DNA of 64,000 nt from Notospermus geniculatus (lineage: Eukaryota > Nemertea > Pilidiophora > Heteronemertea > Lineidae), in the NCBI GenBank assembly GCA_002633025.1, contig NMRB01000003.1, positions 1,252,655-1,316,654 on the forward strand. The letters are read 5' to 3'. The notes under the pieces were generated by a model that had not been told where the DNA came from, did not search any database, and saw only the letters and a list, made by a program, of their open reading frames with translations. Both the position numbers and the translations under genes were made by a program. Below, piece after piece: positions 14,101-25,968 of the stretch (positions within the stretch are counted from its first letter, which is position 1; every line of letters begins with the position of its first letter).

Positions 14101-14216
14101 CTTTTCAGGATGTGGTGACAGGCTGCTACGTTAAGGAAGCCACCTTCCACAAAGTTGAAAGAAGACGTCACAGAATGAATGATCCTACAGCATGCTTTGC
14201 TTCAACCCGCTTTATC
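11160..14216. other. Intergenic, nothing recognised
   Basis: Several chance frames (the longest 119 codons at 13229-13588) lack motifs and splice support. Confidence 0.4.
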
Positions 14217-14332
14217 ATCCTGAAACATCAGGGGTTCTTTGTGCTCGTTCCCTTCGTCACCGCACACAAACGGTGTGTGTGGTGACGAAGGGAGCCAGCG
14301 CTAAGAACCCCTGATGTTCTCAGGATGCGCTT
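14217..14332. mobile_element. Foldback H, hairpin
   Basis: About 116 bp; arms TCCTGAAACATCAGGGGTTC and complement (GAACCCCTGATGTTCTCAGG), plus an inner pair around CCCTTCGTCACC. No coding content. Confidence 0.75.
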
Positions 14333-15663
14333 TATAGGCGAAGAGTTTAGCTACAGAGATGCTTGCAATGGGATCTATACGGGACGGTAGAAACGAAATC
14401 CAAGACAGAATAACACACTAGGGCAAACGATATTCGCTCAATGGGCCAACATCATCCAGGAACACCCTGGTGTTCTGATTCATCTCCACACAATGCCATA
14501 CTCTGACCCACAAACTAGCTATCCGACGGAAGCTGGGCATGGCTAACATCACTTTCGGTCACTGTTAGAAAATGGTGGTCTACGAAAACCAGTCAGCGGC
14601 CAGCCCTCACGCATTGGAATACCAATGCCACACCCAATTCACAAAAAACTGGAACTGTCATCGCGATACCTGCATCTCCAACTGGCTTCTGTGAAGCTTT
14701 CTTCCCCTGTACGAGTCCGGTCAATGCCCATGAGACTGTTCGATTGGACTGGGAGAAAACCACTTAACCAACGGTATCTCGAAAGCCGACTGCCGGTCTT
14801 TCATGTCGTTCATGAAATCTTACTTGTTACAATTGTTTACCAGCAGCTATATTGATTAAATGTCGAGATATGAGTTATGGGCAAGTTATTTATATTGGTG
14901 TCGAGGGCGAAGAGGCAATTGATCACGACGGACGAATCATGTCAGGGGAGACTCATGCCCTAAAATACAAGTTAGACCGCGGTTGATTTCATCGATAGGT
15001 GGGATTTTTAACCTCTTGAAAAACTTGTGCAGAGAAAGCGATCGCAGGGGTTGGGGTTGGGGTTGAAACCACGTTTGCCTACCAGCTGCCGAGCCTGGAC
15101 TCGGCCCTAAACCAGTTTGATCGAGGATGAAAATAATAAAACATTCGGTGTAATTCAGACTTTCATCGTCACGGTCATAAAATACTAGTAATGGTATCAC
15201 ACTAGGAAGTCCTAATTAAAAGCAGGGTTTTAGTTTTATTGGACGGCCGCTGAACTCTATTTCACTTTCGAAGAATTCCGATCAGAGATAGCGATGATGG
15301 AATACTTGAACAAGCCATCCGGGACCACTTAGAGGATACGGCCGAATGATGCTGAACATGGCAGAAGAAGATACAGAGATCATAATCTATGCCCGATGGC
15401 CCACAAGTATGTATTTACTGGCCCTTTGAGATAAGCAATTGGCAACAAGTATACCCGAGGGGAATGAAGGTCAGAGCGGAGTGCAACATGGGTTTTGTGG
15501 GGAGATTTGAAGGTTGAAGGGTAGGACTTGCATGTAGTAAAGAAAGGTGTCGAATTCGATGCATTTTTTGAACAGCAACAATGAGAAGTTGTGTCCAACC
15601 CACCCTCATCGCTCCAACTGCCCCCGCCATCTTGGGTTTTACGGAGAGTTCGTGCGCGCGCAC
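14333..15663. other. Intergenic, nothing recognised
   Basis: No recognised element. Overlapping minus-strand frames at 15380-15759 run into the inverted-repeat segment and look accidental. Confidence 0.4.
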
Positions 15664-16797
15664 TCCTGGTAGGCGGCTTATTATACTTAACGAAATGACG
15701 AAATAAAGAAATAACGAAATGACGAAATGCCAATCTCGTCCCGAATTAGGCCGCCTCACACGATGTATGCCATTGACCTACATATTGTTTTTCTGTACTG
15801 ACGGGACAAGGTTGCATTTTCCTGTGATATTCACCTTGTCGGGAGCATTCATTTCATAGGGCATACATGTATGCATTTCATAGGGCATATAAACTCCTCT
15901 TCTTTCAAGGGTCATTGGGTGACCTTTGTCATAAAATGCATCCACTTATGACTGCTGTCACCTAAACTTCGAGGTACGAGGAACTTCAGACACCGTTGTT
16001 GTCGGTTTACATGTGCCATATCCCACTATCACAAGTACTGTCAACTTGCTAGATTAATTACACTGACTGATCAGGAGTACAAACAGATGTTTATGATAGG
16101 CCTAAAACATGTAACCAGGCAGGCAGTTGTCCACTATGCAATAGAGGAAACTGTGGGCCAGTTTGTGTGAGTCATTGGGGGGGGGNNNNNNNNTAGACAT
16201 TATGTACACTCATGCAAAAAGTGCAAGCACTTATTTCACTATAGATCTAAGAAAATTCCATAAGATTATTGACAAAGTATTTTTGGTTACAGAACCTCAG
16301 GATTTCAATATTTTTAGTGATATTCTCATTACCGTGCTTTCTGAACGAACCTGAGCTCACCAACTTACATGTATCATCCATTTCATTCTCAAAATTATAA
16401 TATCGCCCTTTAATATAAATGCAATCATATAAACATACCAAAGAGGCTTTATACATGAAGGAAAACAGAAGACATGGCAGACAAGACACTGACGAATTTA
16501 TCGCCTGCTAAAATACGTCACCTCCTAGGATGGAACAATTGTGCTATGGAGGCTGAGGCGGCTGACCTCCAAAGATTATGGTTTATGGATTGTTTGTCTT
16601 CCTGCTAGGTAGGCCTAATTTAGTTTGACAACTGACATGTGTCACAGTACACTCACTGATTTCGCCTGTAGCAAAGTAATACACTCATGCTGGGCTCAAG
16701 TGAAATGATATCTCCCTAGGTCAATACGTACATTTCGTTATTTCGTTGTCATTTCGTTATTTCGTTAAGTATCATAAGCCCTGGTAGGCCACCCAAA
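15664..16797. mobile_element. Inverted-repeat-bounded segment containing a gap
   Basis: TGGTAGGCGGCTTATTATAC then TTAACGAAATGACGAAAT repeats at the left are mirrored near 16733-16797 (CGTTAAGTATCATAAGCCCT). About 1.1 kb between, with eight Ns at 16186-16193 after a G run. Possibly a non-autonomous TIR element. Confidence 0.55.
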
Positions 16798-19613
16798 ACA
16801 AGTGATTGGTCCAATGCGAATTTGCCGACCAGCTAGTCTTCTGCGTGCAAGAAGATGGCAGAGGGCCACCGTAACGATGAATAACCTTTGTTCTTGGTGA
16901 GCTGTATAGTTCGTCTCCCTGACCCAACAACGAACCCACTTACTGAATACATCTAATCAAACTCTTCATAAAGTTGAAGAAGATAAACATGATAAATGTT
17001 ATGTATATCTGTCAGTTCACATCACATTCGGCTAACGACTTGGGAGGAATTAGATTTAAGAGCAAGCGTAGAGCCTCCAGTGTTAATTAGTCAGGGTCTG
17101 TCGTTAGCAGTGACAAGTACAAACCAATAACATATCCCTCTAGATTTAGTTCATTCCCCGATTCTGATTCTGATGAAGGACATGACAAACTACGAGATAA
17201 TTACTGAATCATGGAAGAAGAGCTCAGAACGTGCTGAAAGTGGACGCCAGAGAAAGTTGGTTTCCCAGTCTTGACCGGTATGGCTTGGTTATCAACACCA
17301 GTTAAGTCATTTACCATTGTCGCTAAGCTTGTTTGCTCACCTCAGTTTAAAAGCGTAGAGCTATGCAGCAGGAATGTCTATGGAAGTCGAACACTTGAAA
17401 TGAGAACTCAGAGTAAAAGTGAATTCCTTTCAGGTTTAGTCATTTACCAGCGAATGGCCAGGTTTGAAATTAAAATCTGAGCAACACCTTCCTTCAAATG
17501 ATGCTTATCAAAAGATACGCTCCTTCTTCTGGGAAGAATTCTTCACGGGGATTGCCTGATATGAACCTCTTCTAAGCATTAGCAGCAGGGAAGGCCAGTT
17601 CCTTCAAATCAATGGTTCAAATTTACCACTTCTAATAGCAATGCATTAAAAGCTATAAACAAACCAGACAAACAAACATCAGAAAACAAACAGAGATATC
17701 ATGGCGGATATCAGATCGTGCAGGTGCTAGATGGTTTTTCTGGTTCTTAACCTGACTTGTCCTGGAATCCGAAGGAGAGAGAAATGTTAGATGGATGCCT
17801 TGGTAAATGAACAGTGTGTTCTGTTGGCTCTCATTTGAACTACGAGAGTGTTCAATCAGGGGAACCACCTCCCGGAACATCAGTGCATATTGCTGTTCGT
17901 GGGAGGTGAAGAGTGCTCCTCTACTTCGAGGCCCTGCATGCACATCAAGCTTTGCCTAATGTCAGTACGCAATAGGACTTGGCCGGGTATTCGGGTTTGG
18001 GGAGACGAGACGTGTGTCGAGCGAGTAGGTTGTGCATGTTTGTGTCCTGCTTATTGAAGCTAAAATGTGAATAAATCGACGTCCTCGTTCGTTCATTGCA
18101 GTCCCTCAAGCTAGGAATCCACCATTGAAGCTGATTTTGCGTTGTGACTTGCTTTGCATCTGGGCATTCGATCCCGTTGTGGACTCGCTAGATGTGATTT
18201 CCACCAATGGCGAAGATGTGGTCAATTTCAGTCGGCAATCGGTCAGCGACTGGTATCAGTTCCTTGCGATCGTATTCAATCGCAGGTAGCAGGTTGCAAA
18301 GCAAGTCGCAACGCAGAAAACCAGCAGTGTATTCATAGCTTTACCAGCAACATGCAGTAACCCCATCTTGCTTTGACCACATTTATCGAAATCCGCCTTC
18401 AAAGGAAAGAAATTTGGAAATTTTGTAAACGTATTCTTACCGTATCTAAGGCGAAGAATATCCAAAAATGCGAGGATAGTAAAATCACTAGTTTTCTGGA
18501 TTTCAGAGCATGTATCCAGGTTTAGTGTATCATCGATTATCGAACCAGTTTGATCTGCTATAGGCCTAGTTCAAAAGACTCTGCGCATGTCGTTGTATCA
18601 TACCTATACCCCCAGGTACCCTTTGAAAATATTGGAAATACACCTCGTCTCAGCATAGGTTTACTTATTTATTATTAATGACAATACTTTGTTTACTGAA
18701 TTAATATAGAACTGTAAGGCATCCACGTGTGTACTTATGGATTGTGTGCTATTTATATGTTAGCGGGCCTTTGATGGCTAATGGGTCGCGAGTATTTTGC
18801 ATTAGTGAATCAATGGATGAGACTGGATTTACACTCATTTGTACAGGGAAAATAAGACTTTTTAATTTTTTGCGCATAAATGCTGTTAAGTAAACAAAAT
18901 CCTTTGAAATGTATCGCCTGATGATATTTAGGCCTACGATGTGCAGAACAAAGGAAGCAGCGTTCATAGGCAATATGCCTTCTGTTGTATCCCTACATGT
19001 ATATTCTTACTTCAAAGATGTATATCTGATGGATTCATAATAAATATGTTTAAATGAAAGGCCTACGATGTGCAGAACAAAAGGTAATCCAGAAGAGAGA
19101 AGAGAATTAACCTGAAGATCGTACCAACGTACGAGGTATTCGAAGGCTAGCAACCAACAGATCTTCACAGTCTCCGGTTGCTGAAGAGAAAGCCGGAGAA
19201 AGAGCCTGGGAAGATTCGCTATCGCCATCTAGAAAATAGCCGCGGAACCAAAGGCTTCCAACCATCTCTCTCTGTCTGAGGGAATTTGCTGCCGTGAGAA
19301 TGAAGGTAATACCCAAGAGGAAGAGGAAAAGAAATGGACCTCTCCGACTATCATTTTATCAAGTTTTGTACCAGTTAATCATTGGTTGCCAACATTTGTA
19401 AGAGGGCTGCTACGTATCATTTTGGCGTTTTTGGCAGTTTCCTCTGTGCCAACAGCAGTCAAGAGTTATGTGACTGTTCGGCGCATGTGTTTGCATGCTT
19501 TCCTTTGACTTGGCCCATCAAAACTCACTGACGAATCTAAGAGACTCCTGTGAGTGTTTGACCTTCATTCAGATGCGCACGCACAGTTTTCTCCTACCAA
19601 GACCAAAAGATCA
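16798..19613. other. Intergenic, short repeats only
   Basis: GGCCTACGATGTGCAGAACA occurs twice (18933 and 19061). Otherwise nothing recognised. Confidence 0.4.
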
Positions 19614-19865
19614 CTAAAGCATGGCGCACACGAGCGACTAAAATGGGGGCGACTACCAATGCGACTACTAGGTCGCATGCGATAATTACCTTTGAGGTCG
19701 ATCAGTGATGCCATCCGCGACATCACTGATCTCCCAGTGAAGCATTTGTTGCAAACGAGTAAAAAAAACTAAAAAAACTAAAAATATGTTCAGTCGCTCC
19801 TGTAGTCGCAAGGCTAGTCGCCTAGAAAATCGCTCAAAAAATCGCTCGTGTGCGCCATGCTTTAG
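19614..19865. mobile_element. Foldback J with 24-bp termini
   Basis: 252 bp; termini CTAAAGCATGGCGCACACGA and complement; interior rich in CGACT/AGTCG words and a second hairpin around GATCAGTGATG. Confidence 0.8.
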
Positions 19866-22800
19866 ATTGGTGTTCATCGACGTTACAAGAAGTTTGTTAC
19901 ACTACGGCTTGTAAACGTTTCAAACTGTTGATGTATTAGCAACTCAAAAGAATTTAACAGCTTTTTTGGATGTGATTGGAGAACTTTCTTCAACCACTTA
20001 CTGAGGGCACAGCCTACCTGTTAAGCTATCATCAACATGAAAGTACCGGTTACTTGGTACAAACGTATCGACCTTCACGGTACAAGACAGGCAACCTCGG
20101 TTCTCTTCTGTTGGTGGCGTATACACATACCTAGACATTACCTTCATCTAGACAGGAAACACTGGTGACGAGTTAACCGTTTAGCGGCTGACGTGAAGAG
20201 TTTGTACAGGACGTCAGTGCCAAGGTCTCACTTGAAAGAGCCGATGCTTGGTGCTCAGCAGGGAACAGAAAAGGAATTCGACATGAAAACTGAGTGCACT
20301 CTCTTCGACGTTTTCACGCTGATGCTGAAAGTGCATGAATGGTGAACCCGAGTTCCGAACACTTGCTTGCAGTTATGATGATGTATTTTGGGGACAGAAT
20401 AGTCAGCCAATCGAGGAACACACGACTATCTTTTGGACAAGTGCTTATGAAAATGTCCAAAACACTGGTGCAGAATATTAGCCTGTAGCCAAACGTACTA
20501 CATGCCTGGCCATTCTTAGAATTCACTGAGCACAGCAGCCAGAAAGACCAATCATGATTTGAGATTCTGAGAATTCTTCCTCAAGCATGACGCTGGGTCC
20601 AGTAATTGTTACAGAGACTGCCAACTAAACCGCTAAAGACGTAGCCTACAACAAGTTAAATATTTTCTCGTTGTGGAGAAAGCAAACACTTCGTTATTTC
20701 CATTACCACAGCACCAACTTCGACACCTGTCTATAACATCATTTCCTGGTACTAAGCAATATGGGGTTGTAGCATTCCGCGTGTGGCAACTTGTTGATCC
20801 TGTTGAACAAGTACACGGTACAAGTGCGGACTATGAAATCGCTTCTCGGCCTCGGCCTTTCTCTGTTGTTGGTCAGGCAGCTGACCAGACAAGACGATCT
20901 ACATGCAGGTACTTTAGGTTGAAAAGGAATGGTCCCTACCTGGAAACGTTCGTATCCACACGATGTAAAAGGATAATCCTTGTGATATGTCCTTTCATGA
21001 ACGGTAATTTCCATTGTCGACATTACCCCTGAAGAAAAAACGATAGAAGTAAAACACTATGGCACCCTTTTGGCACCCCAATATTTAAAATGGGCAGTTG
21101 CCACAAGTCAAGGGCTTATGTGATAGCAATCACGACAGGGATTCCAAGGAACAAAAAATCATTAGGGTCTACTGTTCAACTGAATCAAACGCATTCAGAG
21201 GTCCACTGACGACCTTCAGCCTGTCAGGTACATCAGAATAGGCTTGTTACTGGCAAGCATCCACACCCTCAGGCTGTTAAATAGAGTCCATAGTCCTCAC
21301 AGATGAGTATTGCAATCATCGGACTTTATCAACAATCCTCCATGCATGTAGGCATATTCCATTGAAAGCGCTCGTGTGATTGGTATTTCCTTGGGTATCG
21401 TACCATTTCTGTCATAGGTATCCTATTGAATACTACATGTATGCACTTGATGTTTATCCCGTTGAATAATATCCAAGGTGTTGAAAAGTATCCCATCACC
21501 CCAAATCGTAGGACATTATTTTTGCTCGGCATGGGCCGATACTAAAACTTTGGCGTGTTGGACGGTATCTGATTCAAAACCATCAACAACAACCATGGTA
21601 CTAGAATGGTAACATATTTCATTTGATACGATACAGCAGTCGCAGACTATTATTATTATTACAGTTATTACAATCCACACGTGGAATACCACTTGAACCA
21701 GACAGAAGAAACAATAAACCAAGATCTACAACTTCGGAATGAAAGGAATGCTAATGCTTTCGACGTTGCTGGTAAGGTATTCCAGCACTAACCCACAACC
21801 CATAAACCATTAGGTTAACGACTAAACGTGACACTGAAGGGACCACCGGCCTTCAATAAAACACCACGGAATAGAGCAAAAAAGAGAGAGATATGACATC
21901 AGATATATGGAGTCCTTGAGGTTTGCATCACGCCGATAGATGATCATCCCGCTTCTCCTATGAGATTGGGGGCTTCGAAAGTCTCTCCAACTGATACTTA
22001 CACCAAAAGAAACCAGATTGGCTACCATATTGTCAATTCCTGGATTGGTTCCGGCGACAACAAAATATTTGTAGAGTCAGAAATACCAATTAGCAGAATC
22101 TTCACGTCGGTGGTGGTCTCCCCAATGAAGAATGAGGGTATAGATGACCTCGGCTGGCATCGACGAAAGACAGACCTGTGAGGTCACTGTCTAGGAGATA
22201 CATCATCCTCGATATTCCGCAAGAATCCATGTACATGTATGTACTTCAAATACGCTTCAGGCAAGTTAGTCACTCGTTTTGGTACAAACTGACCTAACAT
22301 CATCCAACAAGATATAAGATGCCAGTCCAGAATCGTAATAAAAGTCAATATATCTGTCAATCAGTTGCTAAATCCTTTTGTTTCGGTATTCCAATACCTT
22401 CAATAGCTATTTCAAGTCACAATGCGATGACATCGTCCCGTTCCCGAAGTGGAAAGGCCTTGGCGATGAACGCCATCGACAAGGCGAACGTCACCTACCA
22501 TCAAAAGAAGTTCACCACTGACTATTCTATGCAGCGTATAGCTACACCGACACTGCAGAGGACCCCATCATTCACCATCTGTTCCACCTTCAACCAATTC
22601 ACCACGCTGGTATAGGGTAATAATGGAGATTAATCGCCCAACTGACGTCCTTCTGAGGTGAATTTAAACGTCTTCTGTTACTTCTGGTGTACAGTCTGTG
22701 CACGTCATGTTCGGGAAGAAAAATCGTCCCGCCGGGGTAATTTCTGTGGAGTGTGCTGTAGGTTATCTCAAACGAACAGCAAATGCCGATGAAATGGATC

Positions 22801-23178
22801 ATTGCCTATATCGATGTTTCAGAAATATCGGAAGAGTATTTTATTTCGGTGGGATGATGGTAATTTAGCGTTACCGATCCTGCTTGGCGACCCAGTGAGT
22901 CGAATCGGTATCCGGTCGTTTCACCGTCGGGTCTTTCAACTTTGCCTCCACACAGTCAGTTACTTCAAGTGTCCGTCAGTCTTATCAGTGTAGTTAGCTT
23001 TGGACCGGTTCGTTAAGATATCTTGGCCTTCTCGTCCGTTATAAGACACACGATGCCTTGATCAATGAGCTCATTCTAGTCGATATCAACGGAATGTGAA
23101 TCACCTATAGGACGTGTCACCAGCATGTAGGAAAATGACATGCAGATTTTACAACATGATCGTTACAGGCGTAGTCAA
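19866..23178. other. Intergenic, nothing recognised
   Basis: No exon with a familiar domain. A small ATT trinucleotide run lies near 21648. Confidence 0.4.
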
Positions 23179-23295
23179 ATCTGGAGCCATGTTCCCGAAG
23201 CCATCGTTAGGTTAACGATGTCGTTAAAACTGGGAAAATGCATAGCGTAACGACATCGTTAACCTAACGACGGCTTCGGGAACATGGCTCCAGAT
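23179..23295. mobile_element. Near-perfect palindromic foldback G
   Basis: 117 bp; arms of about 45 bases beginning ATCTGGAGCCATGTTCCCGA with almost perfect complement and a short loop. It abuts family C copy 1, only 16 bases away. Confidence 0.8.
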
Positions 23296-23310
23296 TAGTT
23301 GACAGCCAGG

Positions 23311-23460
23311 CCTGGGGCCATATTCACCGCCGGAGCCTTCGCAACTTGGCATGCACGCAAGTCTATTGTTTGGCTGCACATGCCCTATTGTTCACTCACT
23401 GCCTTACAATGGATTTGCGTGCACGCAAAGTTGCGAAGGCTTCATGAATATGGCTCCTGG
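23311..23460. mobile_element. Foldback MITE family C, copy 1
   Basis: 150 bp; arms contain CCTTCGCAACTT and GCACGCAA; centre TTTGGCTGCACATGCCCTAT, shared with 54617-54761. Ends CCTGGGGCCATATTCA and TGAATATGGCTCCTGG. Confidence 0.8.
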
Positions 23461-24345
23461 TCAGCGTTGTCAAGGCACGACTTGGCTGTCATATTGTTTC
23501 GTATCTCTTTCCAGTGGGCGCTAATACTAATACTCCATACGAGCGGATCGACCTCTGTCATTCTGAAACTACGGTACCAGGTATTTAAATGGTACAGTCG
23601 TTTGGCAGAACATGAAATAAGAGGAGTGCAATTCGATATTTGGGCAAATACCTACTAACTTGAAAATCCTTAGCCAAGATGAGTCAAGAACGTCCACAAA
23701 AAGTTGTCTTGTTTTCAGCAATAATGGAGTCAATTTATCATGTAATCCATATATCGAAAGTAATGTACATGCTCTTCAACAGAAGAAATATCCGAAAATA
23801 TTTTACAGTATATATTTATTCCTTGGCACAAATTGAAAACTCACAGCAACTGTTTAATGCACATCTACGAAAGAAAGAAACGAAATGGTGCAAAACCTTC
23901 AAACTATTCAGTTGTAACTTGGAATAGTTTATTTGCGTTGAAATGTATAGGTGAACTGTTTCTAAGGAATGTAACGAAAGAATCCACAATTTGCTTTTAA
24001 CAAGCGTCAGTACCTGTTGCCGTCACTTTCAGGTCTCAACATCGACCTCTGTATTCTTGAAGTGTGGGCCTAGGGTTTTAAACGTCCTCAATGACCTGCG
24101 ACCCTCGTATTTTCAAAAAAAAGCCTGCGTAGCTTCTTGCGTATAATCCATTCAACTACGTCATCTGTGTTGATATTCACTCTCCGCTAGGTATAGGCCT
24201 TTCTCTACCAGAGTTGAGCGCAAACTGCTGTTTGTAGGACGAACAGCAGAAAATGATTGTTCCGCTTCACAGCTGGTGACTGGTACATGTATCAAACAAC
24301 CAAATTGGAAGAAATCTATACTCGAGCACGGCTCCGAAGTTCCCA

Positions 24346-24452
24346 GGCCCCGTATTCATAAAACTACTTAAGTCTAAGTATGACACGTATCCTTTGTTCA
24401 ACACAAAAGATAAGTATCACACTTAGACTAGTAGTTTTATGAATACGAGGCC
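24346..24452. mobile_element. Foldback element E
   Basis: 107 bp; arms GGCCCCGTATTCATAAAACT and complement (GTTTTATGAATACGAGGCC), extending into CTAAGT. Its terminal motif resembles families C, D and F. Confidence 0.75.
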
Positions 24453-25875
24453 AGAACCCGCTAGACCCTCACCACTTGCCCCTCTCCCTGTCATTTATGC
24501 TCGCTTGGGGTGATACGGGTAAAATAATCTATGGCCTGCGCAAGCGGAGGGGGATCCGGATCCCCTGGACCCCCTAAAAAATAGCGTAAATCGTATGCCT
24601 TCCTAGTGTTTTTCTTGATTCTTGTTCAAACTACATGTTGTATTTTGTGTTTGGTGAAGGGGACATGCACCAACCCTGCTACACCATACATATCCACAAT
24701 CGCCAGAGGAAAGTTCACTGAATATCCAATGACTTGCAGCAAGTTCTTCTAAGAAACAAATCAACAGCCCTAAGACAAAGAGACATCAAGGCCGACCAGT
24801 AAGAAAAAACAACGCTGACGTGGTCTTTTAAGAGGTAAGGTCAGCTGTCCGGAGTCACGGTTTCCTAATATAAAATTTCAAATGATATTAATAGATCTAT
24901 GACGTCAATGGAGACCCTCCTGTACTTGACCTCTCAACAGCTCGAAATGGACTTCATTCAAACAATTGAATCGATACCATTAGAATAGCCCTAACGATAT
25001 TTCAAATATCTATCGATATTTCATACATTTATCGATATTTCATACATCTATCGATACATGTATTTCATACACAAAAAAGGACCTGTCCATGCATCTCTGT
25101 TCGGTTAGTCTTCTGATTTCGTGTACGGCAGTAATGAGCTTCACGCCAGTGTCCGGAGAGGCGACCTCGGCCAGTCTAGCGAGTAATCGAACCCACTACG
25201 TCAGAACAGCCAGTTGATAAAAATATTGATCGACCACGATAAAATCTGACCAATATCAAGTCCACTTCATCAAATTCGGGTCATCACTTCAGATACAATG
25301 ACGTCAAATTTATATGAATGTGCTTTAGCCTTGATACAGCACACGTATACGAAAATTGTATCGAGATAGACTAGACGAGAGGTCAGACCGTGCATTTGTC
25401 TAATAAGATAAATTAAATGTTTTGGACAGTCATTTAACGACGAATACATCGTCAAATTTGACTGGTAGCGGAACACTGCAGATGAATTGAAGACAAGGTG
25501 AGTTCTTGTGGAGCAAAGAGAAAAGTTGCGGGAGAAACCCCCGCCGGAAGTAAAAGTAGGCCCACAGCCATCGCAGCAGACGACGTTTCTGTTGCGGTTG
25601 GCAACAAAAAGAGCTCGCCTCTTTCCTGGTGGTGAACTTGATTCATTATTGAGATTCGTTCTCAAAGCAGACGAGTTGATTAGGTATAGAAATCGTAAAA
25701 TCGTTCACCCCAGTGTCGGGAGTATCACCAGATTTTTCGCCAAACGGTCTTCAATGCGACGCCTGCATTCTGACCTATCACATCACAGTGATACTGGTCA
25801 CCAGAATCATGTAACCCCAACATAAGTACCTTTCCTTGATGTTGTTGTTGCTTAAGGTTTTCTATCAATGTTGCC
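24453..25875. other. Upstream region of the ROCO gene
   Basis: Contains the ATCGATATTTCATAC repeat and a 105-codon plus-strand frame at 25508-25825 that could be 5' untranslated sequence but shows no domain. No TATA-type promoter could be chosen with confidence. Confidence 0.35.
24992..25072 (+). repeat. ATCGATATTTCATAC tandem repeat
   Basis: Four degenerate units of about 20 bases with the core TATCGATATTTCATACAT. Confidence 0.75.
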
Positions 25876-25968
25876 ATGGACATCCACTCGGTCATCATCC
25901 TCGGCAACACGCAAAAGGCGGTAGAACACCTGAAGAGACACCCAGAAGACGTCAACCGGCCTAATCCA
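25876..25968 (+). CDS. ROCO gene exon 1: start codon and ankyrin N-cap
   Basis: Encodes 31 residues beginning MDIHSVIILGNTQKAVEHL and ending DVNRPNP, the usual shape of a half repeat capping an ankyrin stack. The ATG is preceded in frame by a TGA about 45 bases upstream, so translation should start here. The donor GTAAGT follows directly at 25969 in phase 0. It joins without a break to the TPLHLAA repeat of the next exon. The exon is too short to stand out as an open frame; it was found by reading back from the first full repeat. Confidence 0.75.

Noticed and set aside
18040-18110. AATAAA followed by CGTCCTCGTTCGTTC, reminiscent of an LTR end
   Set aside because: No matching second LTR, primer-binding site or polyprotein in the window.
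20838-20852. ATCGCTTCTCGGCCT is identical to the first 15 bases of U2 snRNA
   Set aside because: The match ends there; no branch-site-pairing region or Sm site follows, so it is a chance match or a tiny fragment.
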